Positions 7,042 to 14,097 of a stretch of DNA of 18,952 nucleotides are shown here, piece after piece. How positions within the stretch are numbered: position 1 is the first letter of the stretch; the number at the start of each line of letters is the position of its first letter. This DNA is from JAWVEV01 sp033856535 (GTDB lineage Bacteria; Actinomycetota; Thermoleophilia; Miltoncostaeales; Miltoncostaeaceae). The notes under the pieces are model-generated. The model was given only the letters and a program-made list of their open reading frames with translations. It made no database searches and had not been told where the DNA came from. The stretch covers positions 1-18,952 of the forward strand of contig JAWVEV010000066.1 in assembly GCA_033856535.1 (NCBI GenBank). Direction: 5' to 3'. The position numbers and the translations under genes were made by a program.

Positions 7042-8570
7042 GCGAGCCGCTCCAGCACCATGAGCGTTCGGTCGTCGTCGGGCGCGGCCTCGGCCACCAG
7101 GCTCCGGGCGTCCCGGCCGTTCGCGAGGTCTCGGGTCAGGTCCGCGAGCGTGTCCGCCGGCTCCCCGCGCCCCTCCACCAGGCCGTCGCTGAAGATCGCC
7201 AGGCGGGCGCCCCGATCGAGCACCTCGACCCCCAGCTCGAACTCGGGGTCGGGGATGAACCCGAGAGCGATGCCGCTCTTCTCCAGAGGGCGGGAGCTCC
7301 CGTCGGGGAGGAGGAGCAGGTGGTGCCCGTGGCCGGCGTCCGCGTAGAGCAGCCGCCCGCCCTCCGGTTCGAGACGGAGGACGCACGCGGTGAGGAACCG
7401 CTCGGTCCGCACGAGGTCCGGGAAGAGCAGCCGCCCGGCCGCGGCCAGCGACTCCGCCGGGTCCTCGCCGCGCTGGAACGACCCGCGCAGCGCGGTGCGG
7501 ATCATCGCCGCCAGCAGCGCGGCCCCGACGCCCTTCCCGGAGACGTCGGCCACCACCAAGTGGATGCCGTGCACGTCGACGAACAGGTCCAGGAGGTCGC
7601 CGCCGACGTCGCGGGAGGGGAGCGCGGCCCAGTCCAGCCGGTACCCGGCCGGCACCGCCGCGTCGCTCGGCAGCAGCGCGGACTGGATGGACGCCGCCGC
7701 CCGCAGCTCGCCGTCCATCTCGGCCTCGCGATCCCGCCTGAGGAGCCGCGACAGCCCGATCTCCCGCGCGCGCGCCACGGCGCGGATCAGCTTCTCGTCC
7801 TCGCACGGCTTGAGCAGCCAGTCGTCGGCCCCGACCCGGAGTGCCAGGGCCTCGATGCGGGGGCCCTGGGACCCGGTGAGCATCACGATGCCGGCGAGCA
7901 GCCCCTGGGCGCGCAGGGTCTCGATCACCTGCCGTCCGGACAGGCCCGGCATCTCCTCGTCGACCACCACCACGTCGGGGGGCTCGCGGACCGCGAGCTC
8001 AATGCCCCGCGCGCCCGCGGGGGCCGCGACGACGCGGTACCCGGCGCTCCGCAGGAGCGCCGAGTTCCACTCGAGGACGACCTCCGAATCGTCGATCACC
8101 AGCACGGTGGCGCGGTCCGCGTCGTCCGCCGCGGCCGTGCCCGCGCTCGGGTCCTCCGGCCGCTGGGGGGCGGGGGCCGACCCCGGGGTCCTGTCGGCCG
8201 GGGCGGCCTCCAACTCGCGCCGCAACGCGACCGCCAGCCCCGGCAGGCGCGCGAGGTGGTCCTCCGCGAGGATGCCCCCGTCGAACGCCTGCTCGAGCTC
8301 CCGTGCAAGCCGGGTCCCCTCGGAGAGCCCGAAGGTGCCGAGCGAGCCGGCGAGCTTGTGGGACGCCCGGTGCCCCCGGTCGCGCAGCTCGGGATCGGCC
8401 GGCGCCTTCCGGAGCGCGGCGGCCACCGCCTCCAGGCCGGCCGCCTCCTCGATCAGCGCCGGCCGGCTTCGGGCCCAGATCGCCGCGAGGGCGGCCGCGG
8501 CGCGCTCACGGCGATCGACGGCCCCGGCGGTGGGCGGGTCGCCCGTGTCCCGGGCCGCCGGCGCGGTCAC
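7038..8570 (-). CDS. HPt–receiver–PP2C (RsbU/SpoIIE-type) phosphatase
   Basis: A 510-residue three-domain regulator. HPt (about 25–120) has its acceptor His71 in SHKLAGSLGTFGL. A receiver (154–268) has Asp160/Asp161, phospho-acceptor Asp204 in VVVDEEMPG, Thr232 and Lys254. A PP2C/SpoIIE phosphatase (about 290–510) has metal-binding Asp in DVGGD (321–325), ADVSGKG (341–347) and the late DDDRT. SpoIIE-type phosphatases dephosphorylate STAS proteins, so phosphorelay input probably controls dephosphorylation of the STAS protein made downstream. HPt and receiver in one chain is unusual for an RsbU-type protein and suggests it both accepts and relays phosphate. A Pro/Ala-rich linker (121–153) joins HPt and receiver. 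The start is GTG at 8570. Confidence 0.9.
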   Translation of the reverse strand: MTAPAARDTGDPPTAGAVDRRERAAAALAAIWARSRPALIEEAAGLEAVAAALRKAPADPELRDRGHRASHKLAGSLGTFGLSEGTRLARELEQAFDGGILAEDHLARLPGLAVALRRELEAAPADRTPGSAPAPQRPEDPSAGTAAADDADRATVLVIDDSEVVLEWNSALLRSAGYRVVAAPAGARGIELAVREPPDVVVVDEEMPGLSGRQVIETLRAQGLLAGIVMLTGSQGPRIEALALRVGADDWLLKPCEDEKLIRAVARAREIGLSRLLRRDREAEMDGELRAAASIQSALLPSDAAVPAGYRLDWAALPSRDVGGDLLDLFVDVHGIHLVVADVSGKGVGAALLAAMIRTALRGSFQRGEDPAESLAAAGRLLFPDLVRTERFLTACVLRLEPEGGRLLYADAGHGHHLLLLPDGSSRPLEKSGIALGFIPDPEFELGVEVLDRGARLAIFSDGLVEGRGEPADTLADLTRDLANGRDARSLVAEAAPDDDRTLMVLERLA

Positions 8571-8719
8571 GCGGGCCCACCCGTGCCCCGGGGGGCCGGC
8601 CGGCGCGGAGCAGTCCCTCGCGACCGACCGGACGGAACGCCCGGCGGCCGGGGCGCCCTCAGGCGCGCCGGCTCGGCGACGGCACGAAGCTCGCGCTCGA
8701 GAATCGGCGAGCGACTCAT
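8567..8719 (-). CDS. Possible 50-aa small protein or leader peptide
   Basis: An ATG at 8719 has GAGG six bases upstream, and the 50-codon frame ends in a TGA that overlaps the GTG of the phosphatase gene by four bases, the same junction type used through the operon. The N-terminus (MSRSPILERELRAVAEP) looks protein-like, but the rest is Arg/Pro/Gly-rich. About a fifth of third positions are A or T, more than in the neighbouring genes. It matches no family I recognise. It may be a short coupling ORF or chance. Confidence 0.25.
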   Translation of the reverse strand: MSRSPILERELRAVAEPARLRAPRPPGVPSGRSRGTAPRRPAPRGTGGPA

Positions 8720-8893
8720 GGCCCGCCTCGTCCGTCCCGGCCTGGGAGGCTCAAGCGCAACCACATGAGAGTAGCGCCCCTCGAGCAGTGCCCGGTGCCC
8801 GCCCCCGGGGACCCTGTGGTTCTCGACCAGGGGCCGCACCCGGCCCGCACGTGCCTCGGAGCGTCAGCGGCGGTCTCGCTCGTCCCCATCGAG
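8720..8893. other. Non-coding stretch between the operon and tRNA-Ala
   Basis: I see no supported gene here. It should carry the promoter of the leftward signalling and polysaccharide operon, but I found no convincing −35/−10 pair and no SigB/SigF-type GTTT–GGGTA pair on the minus strand. An open frame on the minus strand up to 8839 is not coding-like. Confidence 0.4.
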
Positions 8894-8966
8894 TGGAGGA
8901 TGACGGGATCGAACCGACGACCTCCGCCTTGCAAAGGCGGCGCTCTCCCAGCTGAGCTAATCCCCC
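8894..8966 (-). tRNA. tRNA-Ala (anticodon UGC)
   Basis: A 73-nt cloverleaf on the minus strand. The acceptor stem is GGGGGAT/ATCCTCC with one G·U pair, the D arm is GCTC…GAGC, and the anticodon stem CCGCC/GGCGG encloses loop TTTGCAA, anticodon TGC. The T loop is TTCGATC and the discriminator is A. The T stem GTCGG/CCGTC has one U·U mismatch at its second pair. CCA is not encoded. A weak extended −10 (TGCTACCGT, minus strand, 8985–8977) lies at a suitable distance upstream. Confidence 0.95.
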
Positions 8967-9024
8967 GGAGCGGCCTACGGTAGCATCGCGCCCGCGCCGG
9001 CCCCTTCGACCCGAGGCCCGTTGG

Positions 9025-9294
9025 ATGTCCGAGTTCACGCACCCCAGCGACGAGCAGTTCGCCCTCGTCGACAGGCTCTTCGAGGAGCTGATGGTCAAGC
9101 ACTTCGAGATGGCGCAGCTGGTGGAGCAGTACCGCGAGCTCGTCGAGAGCCTCCAGACCAGCTCATGGGACATCGAGCGCCGGAAGCTGGCCGGCGCGCT
9201 CCCCGGGGCGCGGTACCACGTCGCGATGACCTTCGCGCGCGAGCAGGGCCTCAAGATCGAGGCCGAGCTCAAGAAGATGTTCCCCCGGGAGTAG
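9025..9294 (+). CDS. Hypothetical 89-aa protein
   Basis: I do not recognise this protein. The 89 residues look mainly alpha-helical, with a charged amphipathic start (FALVDRLFEELMVKHFEM) and a Lys-rich end, no cysteines, no signal peptide and no membrane segment. Codon use fits the genome. The ATG has GAGG about eight bases upstream. It is divergent from tRNA-Ala and converges on the epimerase-like gene, with a strong hairpin between them. It probably forms a small soluble helical bundle, but nothing in the neighbourhood points to its job. Confidence 0.7.
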   Translation: MSEFTHPSDEQFALVDRLFEELMVKHFEMAQLVEQYRELVESLQTSSWDIERRKLAGALPGARYHVAMTFAREQGLKIEAELKKMFPRE

Positions 9295-9297
9295 CCC

Positions 9298-9322
9298 GAG
9301 CGGGCCGGCGGGCCCTCAGCTC
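9298..9322. terminator. Hairpin between convergent genes, possible bidirectional terminator
   Basis: GAGC-GGGCC, loop GGCG, GGCCC, a 3-base bulge (TCA), then GCTC. This gives nine GC-rich pairs within and just past the 21-base gap between two convergent genes; the 3' arm overlaps the end of the leftward gene. There is no U-tract, so it is not a textbook intrinsic terminator, though U-poor hairpins are common in GC-rich actinobacteria. Confidence 0.4.
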
Positions 9323-10206
9323 AGGGCGTCCTCCAGGGCCGGCTCGAGCGCGTCGAAGCGGAAGGCGTACCCGGCGCGGAGCGCCCCCGCCGGCATGATC
9401 CGGTGGCTGTCGACCAGCAGGTCGGCCATCTCGCCGAGCGCCAGCCTCAGCGCGATCCCGGGTGCCGGGACCAGCGTCGGCCGGCCCAGGACCCGGCCGA
9501 GCGCCCGGGCCATCTCGCGTTGGTGCACCGGGCGCGGCGAGACCGAGTTGATCGGCCCGGCGAGGTCGTCGCGGTCGAGGGCGAGCTGGAGCAGCCCGAT
9601 GTGGTCGTCGACGTGGACCCAGGAGACCCACTGCCGCCCGCCGGCGAGCGGCCCCATCACGCCGAGCCGGGTGACCCGGGCCAGCTGGGGCAGCGCGCCG
9701 CCCTCGGCGGCGAGCACCATGCCGGTGCGCGCGACGACGACCCGGACGCCGCGCGACGCGGCGCGCAGCGCCTCGCGCTCCCAGGCGACGCAGACCTCGG
9801 CCAGGAAGCCACGGCCCGGCGGGCCGCTCTCGTCGATCGGCTGCTCGCTGGGGCGGTAGTAGTCCACCCCGCTGGCGTTGACCAGGATCCGCGGGACGCC
9901 GTCGCCGCCGAGCGCCTCGACCAGCTGGCGGGTGGTCTCCACCCGGCTGTCGACGATCGCGCGCTTGCGCGCCGCGGTCCAGCGCCCGTCGCCCACCGGG
10001 GCGCCGGCCAGGTTCACCACCGCGTCGACGCCGTCGAGCATCGACCGCGGGGGCGGTCCCCAGGCGGGGTCCCAGGCCACCGCGCTCGCGCGCTCGATCG
10101 GCGCGCCGCGGCGCGAGACCGCCAGCACCGTGTCGCCGCGGGCCGCCAGCGCGGCCACCAGACGGCGGCCGAGCAGGCCGGTCGCGCCGACCACGGCCAC
10201 CCTCAT
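9316..10206 (-). CDS. TIGR01777-type NAD-dependent epimerase/dehydratase-like protein (YfcH family)
   Basis: A 296-residue extended short-chain dehydrogenase-like protein. The Rossmann motif GATGLLGRRL at 7–16 binds NAD(P). ASGVDYY (111–117), in place of the more usual GxYG, and GRGFLAEVCVAWE (131–143) are typical of the TIGR01777/YfcH family, and the C-terminal 50 residues (ALGEMADLLVDSHR) match its DUF1731 tail. The physiological substrate of the family is not established. The gene starts nine bases after the stop of the degenerate GGDEF gene, so they are probably co-transcribed. Confidence 0.88.
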   Translation of the reverse strand: MRVAVVGATGLLGRRLVAALAARGDTVLAVSRRGAPIERASAVAWDPAWGPPPRSMLDGVDAVVNLAGAPVGDGRWTAARKRAIVDSRVETTRQLVEALGGDGVPRILVNASGVDYYRPSEQPIDESGPPGRGFLAEVCVAWEREALRAASRGVRVVVARTGMVLAAEGGALPQLARVTRLGVMGPLAGGRQWVSWVHVDDHIGLLQLALDRDDLAGPINSVSPRPVHQREMARALGRVLGRPTLVPAPGIALRLALGEMADLLVDSHRIMPAGALRAGYAFRFDALEPALEDALS

Positions 10207-10215
10207 CTCAGTGTC

Positions 10216-10686
10216 CTAGGGAAGGGGGCGGGTGTCGCCGTGCGCCAGGCCGATCAGGGCCTCGGCCCCGATCCCGGGCGCCGGGGTGGCGCGGCCCATG
10301 GCGATCCCGCGCACGCCCTCGGCCTTCATGCGGAGGCGGATGCGCGCCAGCGCCGGCTCGGCCTTCGGCCCGTCTGCGTCGGCCAGCAGCACGACGATCG
10401 TGCTGACGCCGTCGCGCCAGACCCCGTCGCTCTCGCGAACGGTGCGGCGCACCAGGTCGGCCATCCGGACGAGCAGCTTCTGGCCGGCATCGCCCTCGGC
10501 GAGCACCCTGAGCGCGACCAGCGTCACCGGCCGGCGCAGCCGGCGGGCGACCTCCAGGGCGGCCTCGATCGAGTGCTGCACCGCCTCGGGGTCCGCCGGC
10601 CCGAGCGGGGCGGGCGTCGGAGCGATCGCGACCGGGAGCGGCGGGCGACCGTCGCTGTGGCGCCGGCGTGGTGGGGCGACGGCCAT
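10216..10686 (-). CDS. Degenerate GGDEF-like domain protein
   Basis: A 156-residue protein with a Pro-rich first 30 residues followed by what looks like a GGDEF (diguanylate cyclase) fold: a helix, PVTLVALRVL, the helix QKLLVRMADLVRRTVRESDGV, then TIVVLL, another helix and a short GIAMG strand. Where active enzymes have GGDEF it has GVSTI (93–97), so the catalytic and metal-binding residues are missing and no product is expected. There is no RxxD inhibitory site in the usual place. It may bind a nucleotide or a protein, or be a relic. The assignment is by pattern and length and is moderate. The ATG at 10686 has GGGAG eight bases upstream. Confidence 0.6.
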   Translation of the reverse strand: MAVAPPRRRHSDGRPPLPVAIAPTPAPLGPADPEAVQHSIEAALEVARRLRRPVTLVALRVLAEGDAGQKLLVRMADLVRRTVRESDGVWRDGVSTIVVLLADADGPKAEPALARIRLRMKAEGVRGIAMGRATPAPGIGAEALIGLAHGDTRPLP

Positions 10687-10764
10687 ACCTCATGCTCCCA
10701 GGGGAGGCCGGGCGGCGCAACGGCGGCAGGGACGGGCCGGGGTCCCCCGCCCGGCGCGTCGGAC

Positions 10765-11760
10765 CTAGTCGGCCGAGGGGTCCGGCGGCTCGCCGTGGCC
10801 GTAGTGGCCCCGCACGCCGGGATGCCGGGCGAGCACCGCGTCCACCGCGGCCTCCTCCTCGGCGCTCAGCGGCGGGCCGGCCAGGGCGGCGTTGGCCGTC
10901 GCCTGGTCGGCGTTCCGGGCGCCGATGATGGCCGAGGTCACCTCGGGCCGGCGGAGCACCCAGGCCACGGCCAGCTCGGCCACGCCGGAGCGCCCCAGCT
11001 CCTTGGCCAGCGTGTCCAGCTCCTGCACGGCCTGCACCCGGGTCGCGAAGTTGCCGTCGGTGAAGAGCTCGCTTGAGGCGCGCCAGTCGTTGGCCGGGAA
11101 GGTCTGGCTCGCGTCCATCTTCCCGGTGAGGAGCCCGTGCGCCAGCGGGCCGTAGGCGATCACGCCCACCCCGTGCTCGGCGCACCAGGGCAGCTCGCCC
11201 TCCTCGATGTCGGGCCGGAACATGTGGTAGCCGGGCTGGTAGGAGTCGATCGGCGCGACCGGCGCCGTCGCCTCGAGGTGGGGCAGGAGGTAGTTCGAGA
11301 CCCCGATCGCGCGCACCTTGCCGGCCTCGCGCAGGTCCACCAGGGCGCCGATGGTCTCCTCGGCGGAGACGCCGGTGACCGGCCAGTGCACCTGGTAGAG
11401 GTCGATCACGTCGAGGCCGAGGGCCGTCAGGCTGCGGTCGACGGACATCTTCAGGTAGTCGGCGCTCGCCTCGCGCCAGATCGTGAACTGGGGCTCGAGC
11501 TCCCAGGCGACGCCGCCCTTGGTGGCGACGAGCACCTCGTCCTTGCGCTCGCGGACGGCCTTGCCGACGATCCGTTCCGCGCGGCCCTGGCCGTAGATGT
11601 CGGCCGTGTCGATCCAGTTCACGCCGGCGTCGATCGCCGCGTGCACCGCGGCCAGCGAGTCGGCGTCCTCGGCGCCGCCCCAGCGCCCGCCGAACACCCA
11701 GGTGCCGAGCCCCACCACCGAGAGCTCGATGTCCGTCCGGCCCAGCCGCCGCCGCTCCAT
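10765..11760 (-). CDS. Aldo/keto reductase
   Basis: A 331-residue NADPH-dependent aldo/keto reductase with a TIM barrel. The catalytic tetrad is complete: Asp51 and Tyr56 in DTADIYG, Lys81 in ATKGG and His125 in QVHWP. The cofactor region shows GVSNY and the late SAIIGARN. The length and the LGLGTW-type N-terminus (VVGLGTWVFGG) fit the family of general aldehyde/ketone reductases; the substrate cannot be told. The ATG has GGAGG five bases upstream. The gene ends 78 bases before the degenerate GGDEF gene and may be co-transcribed with it. Confidence 0.93.
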   Translation of the reverse strand: MERRRLGRTDIELSVVGLGTWVFGGRWGGAEDADSLAAVHAAIDAGVNWIDTADIYGQGRAERIVGKAVRERKDEVLVATKGGVAWELEPQFTIWREASADYLKMSVDRSLTALGLDVIDLYQVHWPVTGVSAEETIGALVDLREAGKVRAIGVSNYLLPHLEATAPVAPIDSYQPGYHMFRPDIEEGELPWCAEHGVGVIAYGPLAHGLLTGKMDASQTFPANDWRASSELFTDGNFATRVQAVQELDTLAKELGRSGVAELAVAWVLRRPEVTSAIIGARNADQATANAALAGPPLSAEEEAAVDAVLARHPGVRGHYGHGEPPDPSAD

Positions 11761-11824
11761 CCCGTCCTCCCCGGATCGCCCGACCGAGGACCCTACCGGG
11801 GCCTCCCGACCCGACGCCCGCCCG

Positions 11825-12265
11825 CTACTTGGGCGTCAGCGCGACCAGCAGGCCGCCGTCGGCGTCGTAGGCCGGGAAGAAGTCGGCCGTCGCCGCCCGG
11901 TCGCGCTCGAGGCCGTTGGGCCGGAAGGTGCACTCCACGTTCAGCTGGCGCACGCCCCACTCCAGGCTGGTCGCGGCGGGGTCGCCGTTCGGGAACCCGC
12001 CCATGCCGAGCCGCGCCACCACCTCGTGGCCGATCAGCTCCTCCTCGGAGTAGCCGGTCACCGCGAACGTGGCGTGGCCCGCCGCCAGGATCCGGCGCTG
12101 CTGGTCGCAGACCACCAGCGCGGTCTTGGGGCTGGCGTAGTAGTCGTCGAGCAGCTCGAAGACGAAGCCGAAGCCGCAGCGCGAGCACCCGCGCGGCTGG
12201 TGGCGGACGTTGCGCTCGCTGCTCCGCTCGCGGTAGGCGCAGCGGGGGCACAGGAAGAAGGGCAT
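11825..12265 (-). CDS. Zinc-ribbon plus PAS-domain small protein
   Basis: A 146-residue protein in two parts. The N-terminus is a probable zinc ribbon, with cysteines at 6, 9, 27 and 30 (CPRC and CSRC). From about residue 45 onward it looks like a PAS domain (TALVVCDQQRRILAAG, then GYSEEELIGHEV), ending after the last PAS strand with no output domain. Such a protein could sense a ligand or redox state and act by binding a partner or nucleic acid, but the function is unknown. It stands alone, with 64 bases to the aldo/keto reductase gene downstream on the same strand and 54 bases to the end of the STAS gene upstream. Confidence 0.75.
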   Translation of the reverse strand: MPFFLCPRCAYRERSSERNVRHQPRGCSRCGFGFVFELLDDYYASPKTALVVCDQQRRILAAGHATFAVTGYSEEELIGHEVVARLGMGGFPNGDPAATSLEWGVRQLNVECTFRPNGLERDRAATADFFPAYDADGGLLVALTPK

Positions 12266-12319
12266 CGGCCGATGATAGCCCCGTCGCCCCGGCCCTCCGC
12301 GGCGCCGGGCGCGCCGGTC

Positions 12320-12724
12320 CTACGAGGTTCCGGAGGGGTCCTCGGAAGGCGCGTCGGCGACCGCCGCGAGGCTCTGCGGCGCGAGGTCGTCGAGCACCGT
12401 CAGGGTCTCGAGGAGGTCCACCAGCTCGAGCACCCGCCGGACCGAGTCGGTCGGCCGGGCGAGGGCGAAGGGGCGCCCGGCCTCGCGGCAGGCGCGCTCG
12501 CAGTCGAGCAGCGCGCGCAGCCCGGAGGAGTCCATGAAGCCGACCCCGGCCATGTCGATCACGACCGCCTCGCCACCGCCGCCCGCGGGGCCGAGATCGG
12601 CGACCGCCTCCGGCAGGCGCGTGGCGCTCGAGACGTCGAGCTCGCCCTGCGCGATGACGATCGCGACCCGATCGCGGTGCTCGACACGGGTGTGGAGCAG
12701 GGCGCTCGCAGGATCCGCCGCCAT
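12320..12724 (-). CDS. STAS-domain anti-anti-sigma factor (RsbV-like)
   Basis: A 134-residue STAS protein. The domain spans about 10–115, with GELDVSSATRL at 27–37 and the phosphorylatable loop VGFMDSSGLRALL (DSSG at 65–68). It is followed by a short acidic tail. The unphosphorylated form should bind the RsbW kinase encoded at 13615 and free the sigma factor. The ATG at 12724 is chosen because the upstream open frame is only an antisense shadow of the sigma gene. It is divergent from the sigma gene, with 132 bases between the start codons, so the two are separately promoted. Confidence 0.88.
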   Translation of the reverse strand: MAADPASALLHTRVEHRDRVAIVIAQGELDVSSATRLPEAVADLGPAGGGGEAVVIDMAGVGFMDSSGLRALLDCERACREAGRPFALARPTDSVRRVLELVDLLETLTVLDDLAPQSLAAVADAPSEDPSGTS

Positions 12725-12819
12725 TGGGGTTGAGCTTACCAGCCATCTTCCGACGGTCTCCGGGGGCTTCGGTACGATCGACCGCGATGGTCCGCCGCAT
12801 CCCCGCACCGGCCCCGAGC

Positions 12820-12845
12820 GTTTGCGGCGAGGAAGGGCCGGGCAC
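12820..12845 (+). promoter_or_regulatory. Candidate SigB/SigF-type promoter of the sigma gene
   Basis: GTTT (12820–12823), 16 bases, GGGCAC (12840–12845). SigB/SigF promoters are known as GTTT-N14–17-GGGTA, and this has one mismatch (T to C). It lies 11 bases before the ATG at 12857, which would make the transcript nearly leaderless unless translation starts at the ATG at 12905. It would make the sigma factor autoregulated. Confidence 0.35.
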
Positions 12846-12856
12846 GACCTGGGGGC

Positions 12857-13618
12857 ATGGTCGACCCCCCCGCCCGCAGGGCCCAGCCGCTCGACGCGCG
12901 CTTGATGGCCCGTGACCGCCCTCTGCGCGAGGACGAGCGGGAACGCCTCATCCTCGAGCACCTCCCGCTGGTGCACGGCCTCGCGCGCCGCTACGCCAAC
13001 CGCGGCGAGCCGCTGGACGACCTCATCCAGGTCGGGACGGTCGGCCTCATCAAGGCCATCGACCGCTACGACCCGTCGCGCGGGAACAAGCTGGCCAGCT
13101 TCGCCACGCCCACGATCCTGGGCGAGATCCGGCGCCACTTCCGCGACCGCTCGTGGGCGGTGCGCGTGCCGCGCGGCATCCAGGAGGCGCGGGCCGAGAT
13201 CGCGCGGTCGGTCGACGACCTCTCCGCGCGCCTGCGCCGCAGCCCCTCCATCCGCGAGATCGCCGAGGCGGCCGGCCTCTCCGAGGAGGACGTCCTCGAC
13301 GCGCTGGCGGCCGGGAGCGCCCAGAGGCCGGCGTCGCTGTCGGGCGCGGGCGCGGACGCCGAGGGCGACGACTCGCCGATGGACATCGGCATCGTCGACG
13401 CCGGATTCGACCAGGCCGAGGCGCGGGTGGCGCTCGGCGAGGGCATCGAGAGCCTGCCGGCGCGGGAGCGCGTGATCCTGCACTTGCGCTTCACCGAGGG
13501 ACTGACCCAGTCCGAGATCGCCGCCCAGGTCGGCATCTCGCAGATGCACGTCTCGCGGCTCATTCGCCGATCGCTCGAGCAGCTCCGTGAGCGCTCCGGG
13601 GAAGGATTTACGGCATGA
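12857..13618 (+). CDS. SigB/SigF/SigG-family RNA polymerase sigma factor
   Basis: A 253-residue sigma-70 family protein of the SigB/F/G branch (group 3). Region 2 contains the core-binding DLIQVGTVGLIKAIDRYD (55–72) and FATPTILGEIRRHFRD (82–97). Region 3 is SPSIREIAEAAGLSEEDV (129–146). Region 4 has LPARERVILHLRF and the helix-turn-helix LTQSEIAAQVGISQMHVSRL (216–235). The length is typical. In this branch the factor is held by an RsbW kinase and freed by an RsbV STAS protein, both encoded beside it. ATG 12857 is used; ATG 12905 is possible. The stop overlaps the kinase start (ATGA). Confidence 0.93.
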   Translation: MVDPPARRAQPLDARLMARDRPLREDERERLILEHLPLVHGLARRYANRGEPLDDLIQVGTVGLIKAIDRYDPSRGNKLASFATPTILGEIRRHFRDRSWAVRVPRGIQEARAEIARSVDDLSARLRRSPSIREIAEAAGLSEEDVLDALAAGSAQRPASLSGAGADAEGDDSPMDIGIVDAGFDQAEARVALGEGIESLPARERVILHLRFTEGLTQSEIAAQVGISQMHVSRLIRRSLEQLRERSGEGFTA

Positions 13619-14097
13619 GCGAGGCGCAGCGGGCCCAGGAGCTGCCGGCGAGCCCGCCGGCCGGCGAGCGCCGGGCCGACGAGGTGGCCGTGCCGGACGT
13701 CGAGCTCTACCTGCCCGCGCGGCCCGAGAGCGTCTCGATCGCCCGCCAGGCGGTCTGCGGCGTGGGGGATGCCCTGCTGATGGAGGAGGGACGGCTGGCC
13801 GACATCGCGCTGGCGGTCACCGAGGCCTGCACGAACGTGGTCATGCACGCCTACCCGGAGGGGGACGGCGACTACGAGCTGCGGGTCTGGATCCAGCACC
13901 ACCGGGTGCTGATCGCGGTGCGCGACCACGGCGGCGGCGTCACGCCGCGCATGCCGGGCGCCAAGACGGGGCTCGGCCTGGGCCTGCCGCTGATGCTGGC
14001 GGTCTGCGACGAGGTCACGTTCGCGCGCGGGACCGACGGCTCGATGGAGGTGCGGCTCGCCTTCCGGCTCGACGACGACACGGATCCCGAGCCATGA
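13615..14097 (+). CDS. rsbW: RsbW-like anti-sigma factor serine kinase
   Basis: A 160-residue GHKL ATPase. The N-box LAVTEACTNVVMHAY has Glu70 and Asn74, the G1 box is DHGGG (104–108), and the G2 box is GLGLGLPL (119–126); all expected ATP-binding residues are present. About 28 residues before the domain are Ala/Pro-rich and probably flexible. The family binds and blocks the sigma factor and phosphorylates its STAS antagonist. It is encoded directly after the sigma gene with an ATGA overlap, the classical arrangement, and is followed by another overlapping gene for a kinase-like protein that lacks these boxes. Confidence 0.92.
   Translation: MSEAQRAQELPASPPAGERRADEVAVPDVELYLPARPESVSIARQAVCGVGDALLMEEGRLADIALAVTEACTNVVMHAYPEGDGDYELRVWIQHHRVLIAVRDHGGGVTPRMPGAKTGLGLGLPLMLAVCDEVTFARGTDGSMEVRLAFRLDDDTDPEP

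Noticed and set aside
5084..8768. Long plus-strand open frames opposite the GAF–HD and phosphatase genes
   Set aside because: Antisense shadows; the minus-strand frames carry complete, recognisable domains.
9403..11076. Large plus-strand frame opposite the epimerase-like, GGDEF-like and aldo/keto reductase genes
   Set aside because: Low-complexity antisense translation; three recognisable minus-strand proteins explain the sequence.
12748..12778. TTCCGA and TACGAT as a housekeeping promoter before the sigma gene
   Set aside because: The −35 is poor and the spacer is 19 bases; not strong enough to annotate.
12320..13549. A 409-codon minus-strand frame running from the STAS gene across the sigma gene
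   Set aside because: Only the last 134 codons show the STAS domain; the rest is antisense to a clear sigma factor.
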